From assembly GCF_023242945.1 (NCBI RefSeq), contig NZ_JALKFT010000021.1, positions 30,457-94,456 of the forward strand: DNA of 64,000 nucleotides, in the 5' to 3' direction. Shown in pieces: positions 25,990-34,203 of this stretch (its first letter is position 1; each line of letters starts with the position of its first letter). The notes under the pieces are model-generated. The model did not search any database and was not told the origin of the DNA. It saw nothing but the letters and a program-made list of their open reading frames with translations. A program made the translations under genes and the position numbers. The DNA comes from Frankia umida (lineage in GTDB: Bacteria > Actinomycetota > Actinomycetes > Frankiales > Frankiaceae).

Positions 25990-27435
25990 CTAGGGCCGCA
26001 GGGGGACGGCGACGCCGGCGATGACCTGGCACACCTCGTCGGAGGCAGCGGCGAGTGCGGCGTTGGCCCGTCCGAGGGCATCGCGGAAACGCCGTCCGGC
26101 GGGCGTCGCCGGGACGACGCCGGAGCCGACCTCGTCCGAGACCGCCACCACCCGCCTCGCGGTGTTGCGCCACGCCTCGACCAGTTCCGCCGTGCGTGCC
26201 TCGAGCCCGTCGCCGTCCGGCGAGGCCGGTGCGTCCGGCGGGTCCAGATGGGCGGCGATCCACAGGCCGATGCCGTCGATGAGCAGCGGGGGACCATCCG
26301 TGCTCAGCAGGCCGACCAGATCGAGGGACTCCACCGTGGTCCAGGCCGCGGGCCGGCGGGCCTGGTGCGCCGCGATCCGGGCCGACCACTCGGCGTCGGA
26401 GGCGTCCGCCGGTGCGGAGGTCGCGACGTACACCACCGCCGGTTCGCCCAGCAGCCGCCGCTCGGCCTCGGCCGACTTCCCCGACCGGGCGCCACCGAGC
26501 ACCAGCGTCCGCCTCGGCACCACCGCCGCGGTGGGGCGGGCACCGGGGGTGATGTCGAGGGATTCGCCGTCGTGGGGAGCGCGGGCGCCGACGTGGGCGA
26601 GGCGGCGGGCCAGTTCGTCGCCGGGCGGATTGCGGTGACTCAGATGGACGGCGAGGATCTCGGTGCCCTGGTGGATCGCGCCCCGGCGACGCAGTTCGCC
26701 GACGAGCTCGCCGAAGGTGTCCAGGCCGAGGTGTTCGCCGAAACCAGGCCGGTCGCCGTTGTTCTCCTCGAGCGCCACCACGTCGTACGCCCGGTCCACG
26801 ACCGCGTCCAGGGTGCTGACGGGCAGGGGCACGGCGGTGTCGCAGCCGTAGAGCAACCGGGTGCCATCCGGTGCGGTGATGTCGTAGAGGACGGCGGGGC
26901 CGATGCTGGCGTCGCCATGGTGGGCGGCGAGCGGGCGCACCTCGTACCGCGCCCCGGCCTCACCCAGCCACAGCGTCCCGCCAGCCCCGCCGGCCTCACC
27001 CGTCCGGTCGGGTTCGGCCGGTCCGGCTGGCACGGCCTCGAGGAAACGCAGCGGGTTGCCCTCGCGGTCGGGGTCGCTGCCCTCCCAGCGGGCCAGGAAG
27101 GCGCGGCACACCTCGAGCGCCGCCGGCGGCGCGACGACGTCCAGCGGTCGTCCGGCCGCCGTCGACCAGGAGCGCCACATCAGGCTCTCGGGGCCGAGAT
27201 GGTCCGGATGGGCGTGACCGACCAGCAGGTGGCGCAGCCCGGACAGGCGTACCCCGGACCGGGCCGCGGCCCGGGGCACGTCCGGCCCGCAGTCGACGAG
27301 CAGCACGTCGTCGACGAGGATCGCGGTCTGACCGCGGACCACGCCGCTACCGCGCGCCCAGGCGCAGGACGCGCAGTCACACCACGGGTTCGGCCAGCCG
27401 TCCGCGGAACCGGTGCCGAGCAGCCTCAGCCGCAT
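25990..27435 (-). CDS. cobU: Metallo-beta-lactamase-fold hydrolase fused to CobU
   Basis: 481 residues in two parts. Residues ~1-295 are an MBL-fold domain: MRLRLLGTGSADGWPNPWC, VDCGPDVP, the metal-binding VGHAHPDHLGP, and later AHHGDAS and LSHRNPPGDELA. Residues ~308-481 are adenosylcobinamide kinase/guanylyltransferase: Walker A GGARSGKSAEAERRLL, YVATSAPADASDAEWSARIAAHQARRP, TTVESLDLVGLL, VSDEVGSGVVP, RRFRDALGRAN. CobU phosphorylates and GMP-activates cobinamide, feeding CobS. The MBL part may act on a phosphorylated intermediate, but that is inference. Convergent with the STAND gene. Confidence 0.9.
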   Translation of the reverse strand: MRLRLLGTGSADGWPNPWCDCASCAWARGSGVVRGQTAILVDDVLLVDCGPDVPRAAARSGVRLSGLRHLLVGHAHPDHLGPESLMWRSWSTAAGRPLDVVAPPAALEVCRAFLARWEGSDPDREGNPLRFLEAVPAGPAEPDRTGEAGGAGGTLWLGEAGARYEVRPLAAHHGDASIGPAVLYDITAPDGTRLLYGCDTAVPLPVSTLDAVVDRAYDVVALEENNGDRPGFGEHLGLDTFGELVGELRRRGAIHQGTEILAVHLSHRNPPGDELARRLAHVGARAPHDGESLDITPGARPTAAVVPRRTLVLGGARSGKSAEAERRLLGEPAVVYVATSAPADASDAEWSARIAAHQARRPAAWTTVESLDLVGLLSTDGPPLLIDGIGLWIAAHLDPPDAPASPDGDGLEARTAELVEAWRNTARRVVAVSDEVGSGVVPATPAGRRFRDALGRANAALAAASDEVCQVIAGVAVPLRP

Positions 27436-27441
27436 CGGTGC

Positions 27442-27618
27442 TCAGCTGTGGCTGTGCGGGTTGCGCTTACGCTCCCAGCGCGTCATCAGCGCGAGCACGG
27501 CGGCCAGGATGAGGATTGCGACGAAGGTGACGATCGTCGCGGCCCACCAGGACAGCGGCGGCTCGTGCTCGGCGGTTTCGGCGGCCAGGACGGCGGCGTT
27601 GATGGTGGTGGTGCCCAC
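27442..27618 (-). CDS. Small single-helix membrane protein upstream of the cobU fusion
   Basis: 58 residues starting at a GTG preceded by GGGAGG with a 10-nt gap. A short N-terminus (VGTTTINAAVLAAETAEHE) leads into one membrane helix (WWAATIVTFVAILILAAVLA) and a basic tail RWERKRNPHSHS. It ends 6 bp before the MBL-CobU start, so the two are probably co-translated. Function unknown; the extended upstream frame lacks plausibility. Confidence 0.65.
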   Translation of the reverse strand: MGTTTINAAVLAAETAEHEPPLSWWAATIVTFVAILILAAVLALMTRWERKRNPHSHS

Positions 27619-27897
27619 TCGGGTCGTTCCTCCCAAAGCTGACGGACGGGGTGGCCGGCCCGACGTTACCGGCGTCGCAGACATCCTGACCTGCCGGGCC
27701 CCGTCCGCGCCAGTAGCGGGTGGGACCCCGCGTTCGGTCGCAGTGACCGGCCCGCGGGTGGCGTTCGGCACTGGTACAGCGTCGGTCGGTGCGTCCGGCG
27801 GCTCGGGGCGCGGTTGGATGAGCACATCGGCCGATCGGTCGATGGTCGAGGGCGACCCGCCTTACGGGCGTCCACAGCAGTGGGGAGGGGCCGGCGG

Positions 27898-28110
27898 ATG
27901 ACCTGGACCTGGCGCTATGAGGGTGACGACGGCGCGACGGCAACGGTCGGTGGCGCGGCCGGCTCCGAGTCGTTCACCAGTCAGGGGGACGCCGAGACCT
28001 GGCTCGGCGAGACCTGGCGGGAACTGTTCGAGGCCGGGGTCATCCAGGTGACGCTGCTCGACGCCGGCCGCCGCATCTACGGCCCGATGTCCCTGCGCCC
28101 CGTGACCTGA
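27898..28110 (+). CDS. Small conserved hypothetical protein
   Basis: 70 residues starting MTWTWRYEGDDGATATV, with a GGGGAGGGG ribosome site just upstream. It contains FTSQGDAETWLGETWRELFEAG and ends RRIYGPMSLRPVT, a pattern I associate with a widespread, uncharacterised actinobacterial family. No membrane segment or catalytic motif. Confidence 0.75.
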   Translation: MTWTWRYEGDDGATATVGGAAGSESFTSQGDAETWLGETWRELFEAGVIQVTLLDAGRRIYGPMSLRPVT

Positions 28111-28142
28111 TCGCACGATGCCGCGCTGGTCGCGGGACGGAG

Positions 28143-28196
28143 TTGACAGCCCGGCGGCTAACGCTGTTAGCTGAAGGCGTGGCTAACGGCATTAGC
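28143..28196 (+). promoter_or_regulatory. Promoter with two copies of a TetR-type operator
   Basis: A consensus -35 TTGACA (28143-28148) is followed by the palindrome GCTAACGCTGTTAGC (28157-28171) where the spacer and -10 would lie, and by a second copy GCTAACGGCATTAGC (28182-28196) 25 bp downstream. The following operon encodes a TetR regulator, so autorepression is the natural reading. Confidence 0.7.
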
Positions 28197-28232
28197 CGTG
28201 GCTTGGGGCTTCGCTTCGGAGGTGTTGCGATC

Positions 28233-28682
28233 ATGGCTGATCACTACCGTGCGCCGGGATGGTTCACCCGTAACGTCGCCAACCGGGCGGTCGCGGGTCT
28301 GACCCGGGCCGGGGTGAGCGTGCTGGGCAGCCGGGTGCTGGAGGTGCGCGGGCGCTCCAGCGGCGAGCCGCGGCGCACGCCGGTGAACCTGCTGACCCTG
28401 GACGGGCGGCAGTACCTGGTCTCGGCCCGCGGGCACGGGCAGTGGGTGCGCAACGTGCGGGCCGCCGGTGGGGATCTCGCCCTGCTGCGCGGCCGTGGCC
28501 GCACCCGCTACCTGGCCAGCGAGGTCGCCCCCGACGACAGCGTCGACGTGCTGCGCGCCTATCTGGCCCGCTGGAAGGCCGAGGTCGGCGCGTTCTTCGA
28601 GGGCGTCGGGCCGAACTCGTCCGACGAGCAGATCCGCCGGATCGCTCCCCGCCACCCCGTCTTCGCCCTCACCCCGCGATGA
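28233..28682 (+). CDS. Deazaflavin (F420)-dependent nitroreductase-family protein
   Basis: 149 residues of the DDN/FQR split-beta-barrel family, which uses reduced F420 on nitro compounds or quinones. Family features: VSVLGSRVLEVRGRSSGEPRRTPVNLL, DGRQYLVSARGHGQWVRNVRAAGG (only partly reproduced here) and the C-terminal PRHPVFAL. The ATG at 28233 has GGAGG 11 nt upstream. It overlaps the TetR gene by ATGA and follows twin operators, so it is probably the repressor's target. Substrate unknown. Confidence 0.85.
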   Translation: MADHYRAPGWFTRNVANRAVAGLTRAGVSVLGSRVLEVRGRSSGEPRRTPVNLLTLDGRQYLVSARGHGQWVRNVRAAGGDLALLRGRGRTRYLASEVAPDDSVDVLRAYLARWKAEVGAFFEGVGPNSSDEQIRRIAPRHPVFALTPR

Positions 28683-29275
28683 CGTCGACCCTGCCGCTGC
28701 CGCTGCCGCTGCCGCTGCCGCTGCCGCTGCCGCGGATCGCGGTGCGGCCGGAGCCGGCGCGTCCCCCGGCGCGGGTCGCGGAGATCCTCGTGGCGGCCCG
28801 CGACATCCTGGAGCGAGAGGGCGCGGACGCGCTCACGATGCGCCGCATAGGCGAGGTGCTCGGCATCCGGGCGCCATCGCTCTACAAGCATCTGGCCAGC
28901 AAGGACGCGCTGGCGGCGGGGCTCGCCGAGGTCGCCCTCGCCGAGGTCGGCGAGCATCTGCACAGGGCGGTGGACGAGGCTGACGCCGGCGCGGTGGCGG
29001 CGGCGCTGATCGGCGCCTACCGCGGCTACGCCCTGGCTCATCCGAACCTCTATCGGATGTTCACCGCCGGCAGGCTGCCCCGCGCCGCACTGTCGAGCGG
29101 ACTCGAACAGTGGGCGGGGGAGCCGTTCTACCGGGCGACCGGTGACCCGTACCGGGCGCAGGCCCTGTGGGCGGCCACCCATGGGGCCGTCCTGCTGGAA
29201 CTCGAGGAGCGTTACCTGCCGGGTTCCGACCTCGACCGGACCTATGCGGCGCTCGCCGAGGCGTTCGCCGCATAG
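28679..29275 (+). CDS. TetR/AcrR-family regulator
   Basis: 198 residues. The helix-turn-helix domain is clear: AEILVAARDILEREGADALTM, RRIGEVLGIRAPSLYKHLASK. The C-terminal part (YALAHPNLYRMFTAGRLP, FYRATGDPYRAQALWAATHG) is a TetR_C_33-like ligand/dimer domain. Translationally coupled to the nitroreductase gene. The N-terminus carries seven Leu-Pro dipeptides encoded by a perfect hexanucleotide repeat. It likely binds the twin GCTAACGnnnTTAGC sites upstream of its operon. Confidence 0.9.
   Translation: MTSTLPLPLPLPLPLPLPRIAVRPEPARPPARVAEILVAARDILEREGADALTMRRIGEVLGIRAPSLYKHLASKDALAAGLAEVALAEVGEHLHRAVDEADAGAVAAALIGAYRGYALAHPNLYRMFTAGRLPRAALSSGLEQWAGEPFYRATGDPYRAQALWAATHGAVLLELEERYLPGSDLDRTYAALAEAFAA
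28691..28732 (+). repeat. Hexanucleotide microsatellite (CTGCCG)7
   Basis: Seven uninterrupted copies of ctgccg begin 9 bp after the tetR start codon and encode (Leu-Pro)7. Copy change would keep the frame. Confidence 0.95.
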
Positions 29276-29331
29276 CCGGTCAGAGGGTACGGCCGGTCAG
29301 GGAAGTGCGGATTGTCAGGGGTGGGCGCGGC

Positions 29332-30297
29332 TCAGGAACGGGTGATGACGTCGGCGAGGACGTCGTCGATGCGCTTGAGGATCGCCGGGTCCAGCGTGAC
29401 GCCCGAGGCCTTCACGTTCTCGGTGACCTGCTCCGGGCGGGACGCGCCGATGATCGCCGAGGCGACGTTGTCGTTCTGCAGCACCCAGGCGACGGCGAGC
29501 TGGGCCATCGACAGGCCCGCGTCCTGCGCGATCGGCCGCAGGTTCTGCACCGCGGCCAGGACCTCGTCGGCGATCAGCCGGGAGATCATCTGGGCGCCGG
29601 ACTTGTCGGTGGCGCGGCTGCCGCTCGGCGGGGGCTGGCCGGGCAGGTACTTGCCGGTGAGCACACCCTGGGCGATCGGCGACCAGACGATCTGCGAGAT
29701 GCCGGCCTGCTCGCAGGTGGGCACGATGTCGGACTCGATCACCCGCCACAGCATCGAGTACTGCGGCTGGTTGGAGATGATCCGGTCCAGGCCGAGTTCG
29801 CCGGCGATCCGCACGGCGTCGCTGATCTGCTCGGCGGTCCACTCGGACACCCCGACGTAGAGCACCTTGCCGGCGCGGACCAGGTCGTCGAACGCCCGCA
29901 GCGTCTCCTCCAGCGGCACCGTCTCGTCGTAGCGGTGTGCCTGGTAGAGATCGATGTGGTCGGTGCGCAGCCGGCGCAGTGAGGCGTTCGCCGACTCGAT
30001 GATGTGCTTGCGGCCCAGGCCCTTGTCGTTCTCGCCGGGGCCGGTCGGCCAGAAGACCTTGGTGAACAGCTCGTACGACTCACGCCGGACGCCGTCCAGA
30101 GCCTCGCCGAGCACACTCTCGGCCTTGGTGGCGGCGTACACGTCAGCGGTGTCGAAGGTGGTGATGCCCTCGTCGAAGGCGGCGCGCACGCAGGCGGTCG
30201 CCGCCTCGGCCTCGATCTTGTCCCCGTGGGTGAGCCAGTTCCCGTAGGAGATCTCGCTTACCGACAGGCCAGTACGTCCCAGACGTCGATGTCTCAC
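29332..30297 (-). CDS. Aldo/keto reductase
   Basis: NADPH-dependent oxidoreductase of 321 residues, closest in style to the Kv-beta-like AKR group. Catalytic tetrad positions are visible: Asp and Tyr in FDTADVYAATKAE, Lys in ELFTKVFWP, His in LYQAHRYDE. The cofactor region WSPIAQGVLTGKY and the C-terminal AIIGASRPEQV complete the family pattern. GTG start at 30297, weak ribosome site. Substrate unknown. Not part of the mycobacterial gene order. Confidence 0.9.
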   Translation of the reverse strand: MRHRRLGRTGLSVSEISYGNWLTHGDKIEAEAATACVRAAFDEGITTFDTADVYAATKAESVLGEALDGVRRESYELFTKVFWPTGPGENDKGLGRKHIIESANASLRRLRTDHIDLYQAHRYDETVPLEETLRAFDDLVRAGKVLYVGVSEWTAEQISDAVRIAGELGLDRIISNQPQYSMLWRVIESDIVPTCEQAGISQIVWSPIAQGVLTGKYLPGQPPPSGSRATDKSGAQMISRLIADEVLAAVQNLRPIAQDAGLSMAQLAVAWVLQNDNVASAIIGASRPEQVTENVKASGVTLDPAILKRIDDVLADVITRS

Positions 30298-30424
30298 CCG
30301 AACAACCTATGACCAATGAGATCAGGTAGCTACCACTCGCCAAACGGCCGACCAGCCACGACTCTGCCGGTGGGCCGTCGATCCGGTTGTGAGGCCCGGT
30401 GATCGCAGGAAGGAGGCCGTGACC

Positions 30425-30766
30425 TCACGTCCACCAGGTGACGGCAGTCGGGTCCGGAACCAGGCCGTCCGCCCAGTCGACGTTGAGCGACTCGCCGGGC
30501 CCGCCGGGGTCGGTGATCTCGTTGGTGAAAATGATCTCGGCGAGATCATCCGTGGTCAGTTCCGGATCGAACATCGAAGCGAACTCGGTGAGGACGTAAC
30601 GCTGGCCGATGACGGGGCCGCCGGGTCCTTCTCGGTACAGCATCACCACGCTGTCGGCGTCAAGAACGCGACCGGCGACCCAGATGACGTTCTTTCCGAG
30701 TATCCGATGAGGATTCAGGACCCGATCGCGAACCAGTTCGAGGAGGAGTTTCGGATCATGCTTCAT
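30425..30766 (-). CDS. Hypothetical protein, 113 residues
   Basis: ATG start with GAGGAA upstream. A soluble-looking, acidic protein (LLLELVRDRVLNPHRILGKN, SVVMLYREGPGGPVIGQRYV, TTDDLAEIIFTNEI) with no motif I recognise. The DNA is less GC-rich than the flanks, and together with the next gene it looks like a later acquisition. The two genes are 87 bp apart in the same direction. Confidence 0.65.
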   Translation of the reverse strand: MKHDPKLLLELVRDRVLNPHRILGKNVIWVAGRVLDADSVVMLYREGPGGPVIGQRYVLTEFASMFDPELTTDDLAEIIFTNEITDPGGPGESLNVDWADGLVPDPTAVTWWT

Positions 30767-30853
30767 GGCTGTTCCTCTTCCTCGTCGCCACCGCCCAGTG
30801 CGGGTGGGGTCCGGTGCGCCGTGCCAGCAGCGTTGAAGGGCGGCTCGGCCCGG

Positions 30854-31363
30854 CTATTTTCCCAGGGCCTGGTCCACCCATGAGGGGCAGTCGAGCTCCC
30901 TGTTGTCGTTGACGCAATAGGCGGTCTGCACGCCAAGAACGCCGTTGACATTGACGTCATAGTAGTCTTTGACCTGCTTGAAATCGACTATCAATGTGAC
31001 GAGAAGGCTGTCGGTGTAGTGGCAGTAGCCGTTCTTGCACTCCTGGCGGTTCGCGTACGCCTCGTACCTGCGCGCGGTTCCCTGCTGCTCGCCCCCGTTC
31101 GGGTTTCTGGAGATGAAGCGCAAGGTCTTCAGCGACCTGATCGCATGCCTTCTGGTGATCTTTGTCCAGCCGAAGCCCTTCTTGCCGTTGTAGGTGCCCT
31201 CTCGCAGGATGATGGTCCGCCCCTTGGCGTCCTTCCAGCTGTCGACGATGGTGGCGCCGTTGGCCGCTGAGGCGGCTGACGACGTCGAGTGCACGAGGGC
31301 GGGTGCAAGGAGGAGAAGGCTGGCCATCAACACGAGGGTCGCCTGTCGGCAGAGTAGTCTCAC
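30854..31363 (-). CDS. Secreted hypothetical protein with signal peptide
   Basis: 169 residues. MRLLCRQATLVLMASLLLLA is a signal peptide with probable cleavage near SAASAANG. The mature part has four cysteines (QECKNGYCHY, TAYCVNDN, LDCPSW) that could form two disulfides, many Lys/Asn/Tyr residues unlike neighbouring proteins, and codons with more A/T in third position. GTG start with GGAGG 5 nt upstream. A recognisable promoter lies before it. Function unknown; transfer from a lower-GC source is inferred from composition. Confidence 0.8.
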   Translation of the reverse strand: MRLLCRQATLVLMASLLLLAPALVHSTSSAASAANGATIVDSWKDAKGRTIILREGTYNGKKGFGWTKITRRHAIRSLKTLRFISRNPNGGEQQGTARRYEAYANRQECKNGYCHYTDSLLVTLIVDFKQVKDYYDVNVNGVLGVQTAYCVNDNRELDCPSWVDQALGK

Positions 31364-31417
31364 GGCTACCTCCAGATCGGGATGATTGCGCTGCGAAGCA
31401 ATCTCTCTACTGTCAGT

Positions 31418-31467
31418 ATCCTATTTGGAGTGAAAGCGGCGGTTCAACTTTTAGCCAGACATGTCTG
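31418..31467 (-). promoter_or_regulatory. Promoter and palindrome before the secreted-protein gene
   Basis: Minus strand: -35 TTGAAC (31447-31442), 18-nt spacer, -10 TAGGAT (31423-31418), about 55 bp before the GTG. Just upstream of the -35 is the perfect 12-bp palindrome CAGACATGTCTG (31456-31467), a candidate operator. Confidence 0.6.
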
Positions 31468-31572
31468 ACCAGGGCGGGTTTGGCCGTTGGTCCTAGTGCC
31501 GCAGGTCATGGCCGACGTGGCGGCGAGCGGAGCCCGTCCGACGTCGGAATCCTGGCCTGACGAGTCCATGGG

Positions 31573-31612
31573 TCGGGCCCGGTCGCCTGAGGTGCCTTGC
31601 GACCGGGCCCGA
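31573..31612 (-). terminator. Terminator after the DUF3043 gene
   Basis: Perfect 14-bp stem (31573-31586 with 31599-31612) with a 12-nt loop, 40 bp past the DUF3043 stop codon. Confidence 0.7.
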
Positions 31613-31652
31613 AACGGAGCCTGGAACCAGTAGCCGTCCGCGCGGCCGCGGG

Positions 31653-32261
31653 CTACGGCGTGGGGTTGGCGCGGGAGACGCGCGGGCGGGGCAGGCGCCA
31701 GCGGCGCGGCAGCAGGGCGCGCTGGGCGGCGTAGGCGCGCACCCGCACCCGGGAGTCGGGGTAGCGGGCGGTGACCCGCTTGCTGGCCTGCCAGGACAGC
31801 AGGACCGAGTCGACCACCACCGCGACGATGCCGACCAGCATCAGCAGCGTCGCGGCCAGCCGGATGGCTCCCACGGGGATCAGCCCGCCGACGAAGTAGA
31901 TGACCGCGGCGATCAGGAAGAACGGGCCGACGTTGATCCGGGTGTCGACGTAGTCGCGGGCCAGCACCCGCTCGGGGGCGCGCTCACGCGGTGGCAGCCG
32001 GCTGACGTCCCCGGACATCATCGCCGAGCGGTAGTCCTGGCTCTGCTTGCGCCGGGCGGCCCGGGCCTCCTGCTTGTTCGCCGGCTTCTTCGCGGTCGAG
32101 ACCGTCTGCGTGCGGGCGGCCCGGGCGGCCGAGCGCTTGGGCGTCGGACGGCCCTTGCCACCCGAGCGGCGCGGGTCGTCGTCGGCCAGCTGCTCGTCGA
32201 GGACCGCCGGGGCGTCGGACAGGTCGGGATCGGCGCCCCCACGGCGCTTGAGCAGGGCCAT
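31653..32261 (-). CDS. DUF3043 membrane protein
   Basis: 202 residues, uncharacterised actinobacterial family. A charged N-terminus (PTPKRSAARAARTQTV, NKQEARAARRKQSQDYRSAM) is followed by RVLARDYVDTRINVGPFFL and two membrane helices (PFFLIAAVIYFVGGLIPVG, AATLLMLVGIVAVVVDSVLL) and a basic tail. The start ATG shares one base with the nadA stop (TGATG), indicating coupling to nadA. Confidence 0.88.
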   Translation of the reverse strand: MALLKRRGGADPDLSDAPAVLDEQLADDDPRRSGGKGRPTPKRSAARAARTQTVSTAKKPANKQEARAARRKQSQDYRSAMMSGDVSRLPPRERAPERVLARDYVDTRINVGPFFLIAAVIYFVGGLIPVGAIRLAATLLMLVGIVAVVVDSVLLSWQASKRVTARYPDSRVRVRAYAAQRALLPRRWRLPRPRVSRANPTP

Positions 32262-33568
32262 CAGGGCAGAGCCAACATCTGATCGAGTGCCTTCCGAGCA
32301 GGGGTGGCCACGTCCGGGTCGACCGTGATCTGGTTCGGCGTCTCCCCGCGGACGAGGGACTCCAGCGCCCAGACGAGATGCGGCATGTCGATCCGGTTCA
32401 TGGTGGAGCAGAAACACACCGTACGGTCCAGGAAGACAATCGTCTTGTCGGGGTGGCGGGTGGAAAGCCGCCGCACGAGGTTCAGCTCGGTGCCGATGGC
32501 GAACGCGCTGCCGGGGGACGCGGCGTCGACGGCGGCGATGATGTACTCGGTCGAGCCGACCCGATCCGCCGCGGTCACCACCTCACGGCGGCACTCCGGG
32601 TGCACCAGCACGGTGACACCGGGTACCCGGGCGCGCACCTCGTCCACGCTCTGCCTGGTGAAGCGCCCGTGTACCGAGCAGTGGCCGCGCCACAGGATCA
32701 TCTTCGCGTCGCGCAGCTGGGCCTGGCTGAGCCCGCCGCGGGGGCGCCGCGGGTCGTAGACGACGCAGTCGGCCTCGGTCATCCCGAGTTCGGCGATCGC
32801 GGTGTTGCGCCCGAGGTGCTGGTCGGGCAGGAACAGCACCCGCTCGCCGCCGCGTGCGCCGAAGGCCCACTCCAGTGCCCGTCGTGCGTTCGAGGACGTG
32901 CAGATGGTGCCGTCGTGACGGCCGGTGAACGCCTTGATCGCGGCCGAGGAGTTCATGTAGCTCACCGGCACGGTGGTGGCCTCGACCCCGGCGTCGGCCA
33001 GGTCGTCCCAGGCCTGTTCGACCTGCTCGGCGGTGGCCATGTCGGCCATCGAGCAGCCCGCGGCCAGGTCCGGCAGGATCACCTTCTGGTGCGGACCGGT
33101 GAGGATGTCGGCGCTTTCGGCCATGAAGTGCACACCGCAGAAGATGATCGCCTCGGCCTCGGGGCGGGCCGCGGCGAGCTGGGCGAGCTTGAACGAGTCG
33201 CCGGTGACGTCGGCGAACGCGATCACCTCGTCGCGCTGGTAGTGGTGCCCGAGGATGAACACCCTCTCCCCGAGGGTGGCCTTCGCGGCGGCGGCCCGGG
33301 CGGCGAGGTCCGGGTCCGCGGCCGGCGGCAGGTCACCCGGGCAGTCGACACCGCGCTCGCTGGTCGGATCCGCGCCGCGCCCCAGCAGCAGCAGCGCCAG
33401 GGGTGACGGGGCGGTACCCACTGCCGCGAGACCAGGATCCGGGCCCGGGTTCGGCCCTGGGCTCGGCGCCGGGTTCGGCCCCGGGTTCGGCCCCGGGTTC
33501 GGATTCGGCTGGACGAGGGCGGACGGCGTGCGGGACGGGTTGTGCTCGAGGGCCGGGTTGATGGTCAT
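32261..33568 (-). CDS. nadA: Quinolinate synthase
   Basis: [4Fe-4S] enzyme that condenses iminoaspartate with DHAP to quinolinate in NAD synthesis. 435 residues. The core has ILGHHYQRDEVIAFADVTGDS, FCGVHFMAESADIL, PDLAAGCSMADMA, RGHCSVHGRFT, VHPECRREVV and FCSTMNRIDMPHL, including the expected cluster cysteines. GGAGGAG precedes the ATG at 33568. The first ~80 residues are an extra Pro/Asn/Gly-repeat tail not needed for the fold. nadB and nadC are not adjacent. Confidence 0.95.
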   Translation of the reverse strand: MTINPALEHNPSRTPSALVQPNPNPGPNPGPNPAPSPGPNPGPDPGLAAVGTAPSPLALLLLGRGADPTSERGVDCPGDLPPAADPDLAARAAAAKATLGERVFILGHHYQRDEVIAFADVTGDSFKLAQLAAARPEAEAIIFCGVHFMAESADILTGPHQKVILPDLAAGCSMADMATAEQVEQAWDDLADAGVEATTVPVSYMNSSAAIKAFTGRHDGTICTSSNARRALEWAFGARGGERVLFLPDQHLGRNTAIAELGMTEADCVVYDPRRPRGGLSQAQLRDAKMILWRGHCSVHGRFTRQSVDEVRARVPGVTVLVHPECRREVVTAADRVGSTEYIIAAVDAASPGSAFAIGTELNLVRRLSTRHPDKTIVFLDRTVCFCSTMNRIDMPHLVWALESLVRGETPNQITVDPDVATPARKALDQMLALP

Positions 33569-34203
33569 GACACTCCTCCGGTCGGCCGGCCCGTGAGCCT
33601 GGCCGCCTGCCATGTGTGCCGGCCGGCCAGCGCACCCGCCGGGGCCGTCCGCGAATGGTCGATGAGACTCTAACTCCCCTGGGTGTCATCGTATGCGCGG
33701 ATGTGGTGTCTCGGGGGCGACTCGTCGTGGGGGTCACCGAGCGGCGGTCGCGGCTCGGCGGGGCCCCGCTCGCGCGGGTGCCAGCCGGTCTCCCGGGGGC
33801 GCTGTTCGCGCCCCTGTGACGCGTGATGTCCCACGTCGCAGGGGTCAAGGCGCCGGTCTGCCCCCGCTGGTGGGCCAGGTGTCCCACGGCCATGGGCCGG
33901 GTGGGTAACCACCGAGGACGTAACCCAAGGTGACGGGGGTCTCGTGGTGGACCGGATCGTGCCGTGGTCGGTCCTGCTCGGTCTCGCTACCATGGGAAGC
34001 GGATCCCGTCCGATGGTGTTGGGCATGGATGTCGGCGCACTGGCTGTGCCGTGTCCGGGGCGTCTGCCGGGAGTGGAGGCGTCGCGGGCAGTACCGCAAG
34101 CGACACCTGACCGGAAAGCGACCGACCGGAAACGCACTACCCGACCGGAACCAGTGGCCCGGCCCCGCCAGGCCACATCACAGCATGGGCAGGAGAAGTC
34201 TCT
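33569..34203. other. Divergent spacer between nadA and erpA
   Basis: About 635 bases. I find no supported gene. Near the erpA end gaccgga recurs three times (34104-34155). Promoters for both flanking genes must lie here but I cannot place them with confidence. Confidence 0.5.

Noticed and set aside
28157..28196. CRISPR-like repeat
   Set aside because: Only two copies with a 10-bp gap; internally palindromic, fits a TetR operator.
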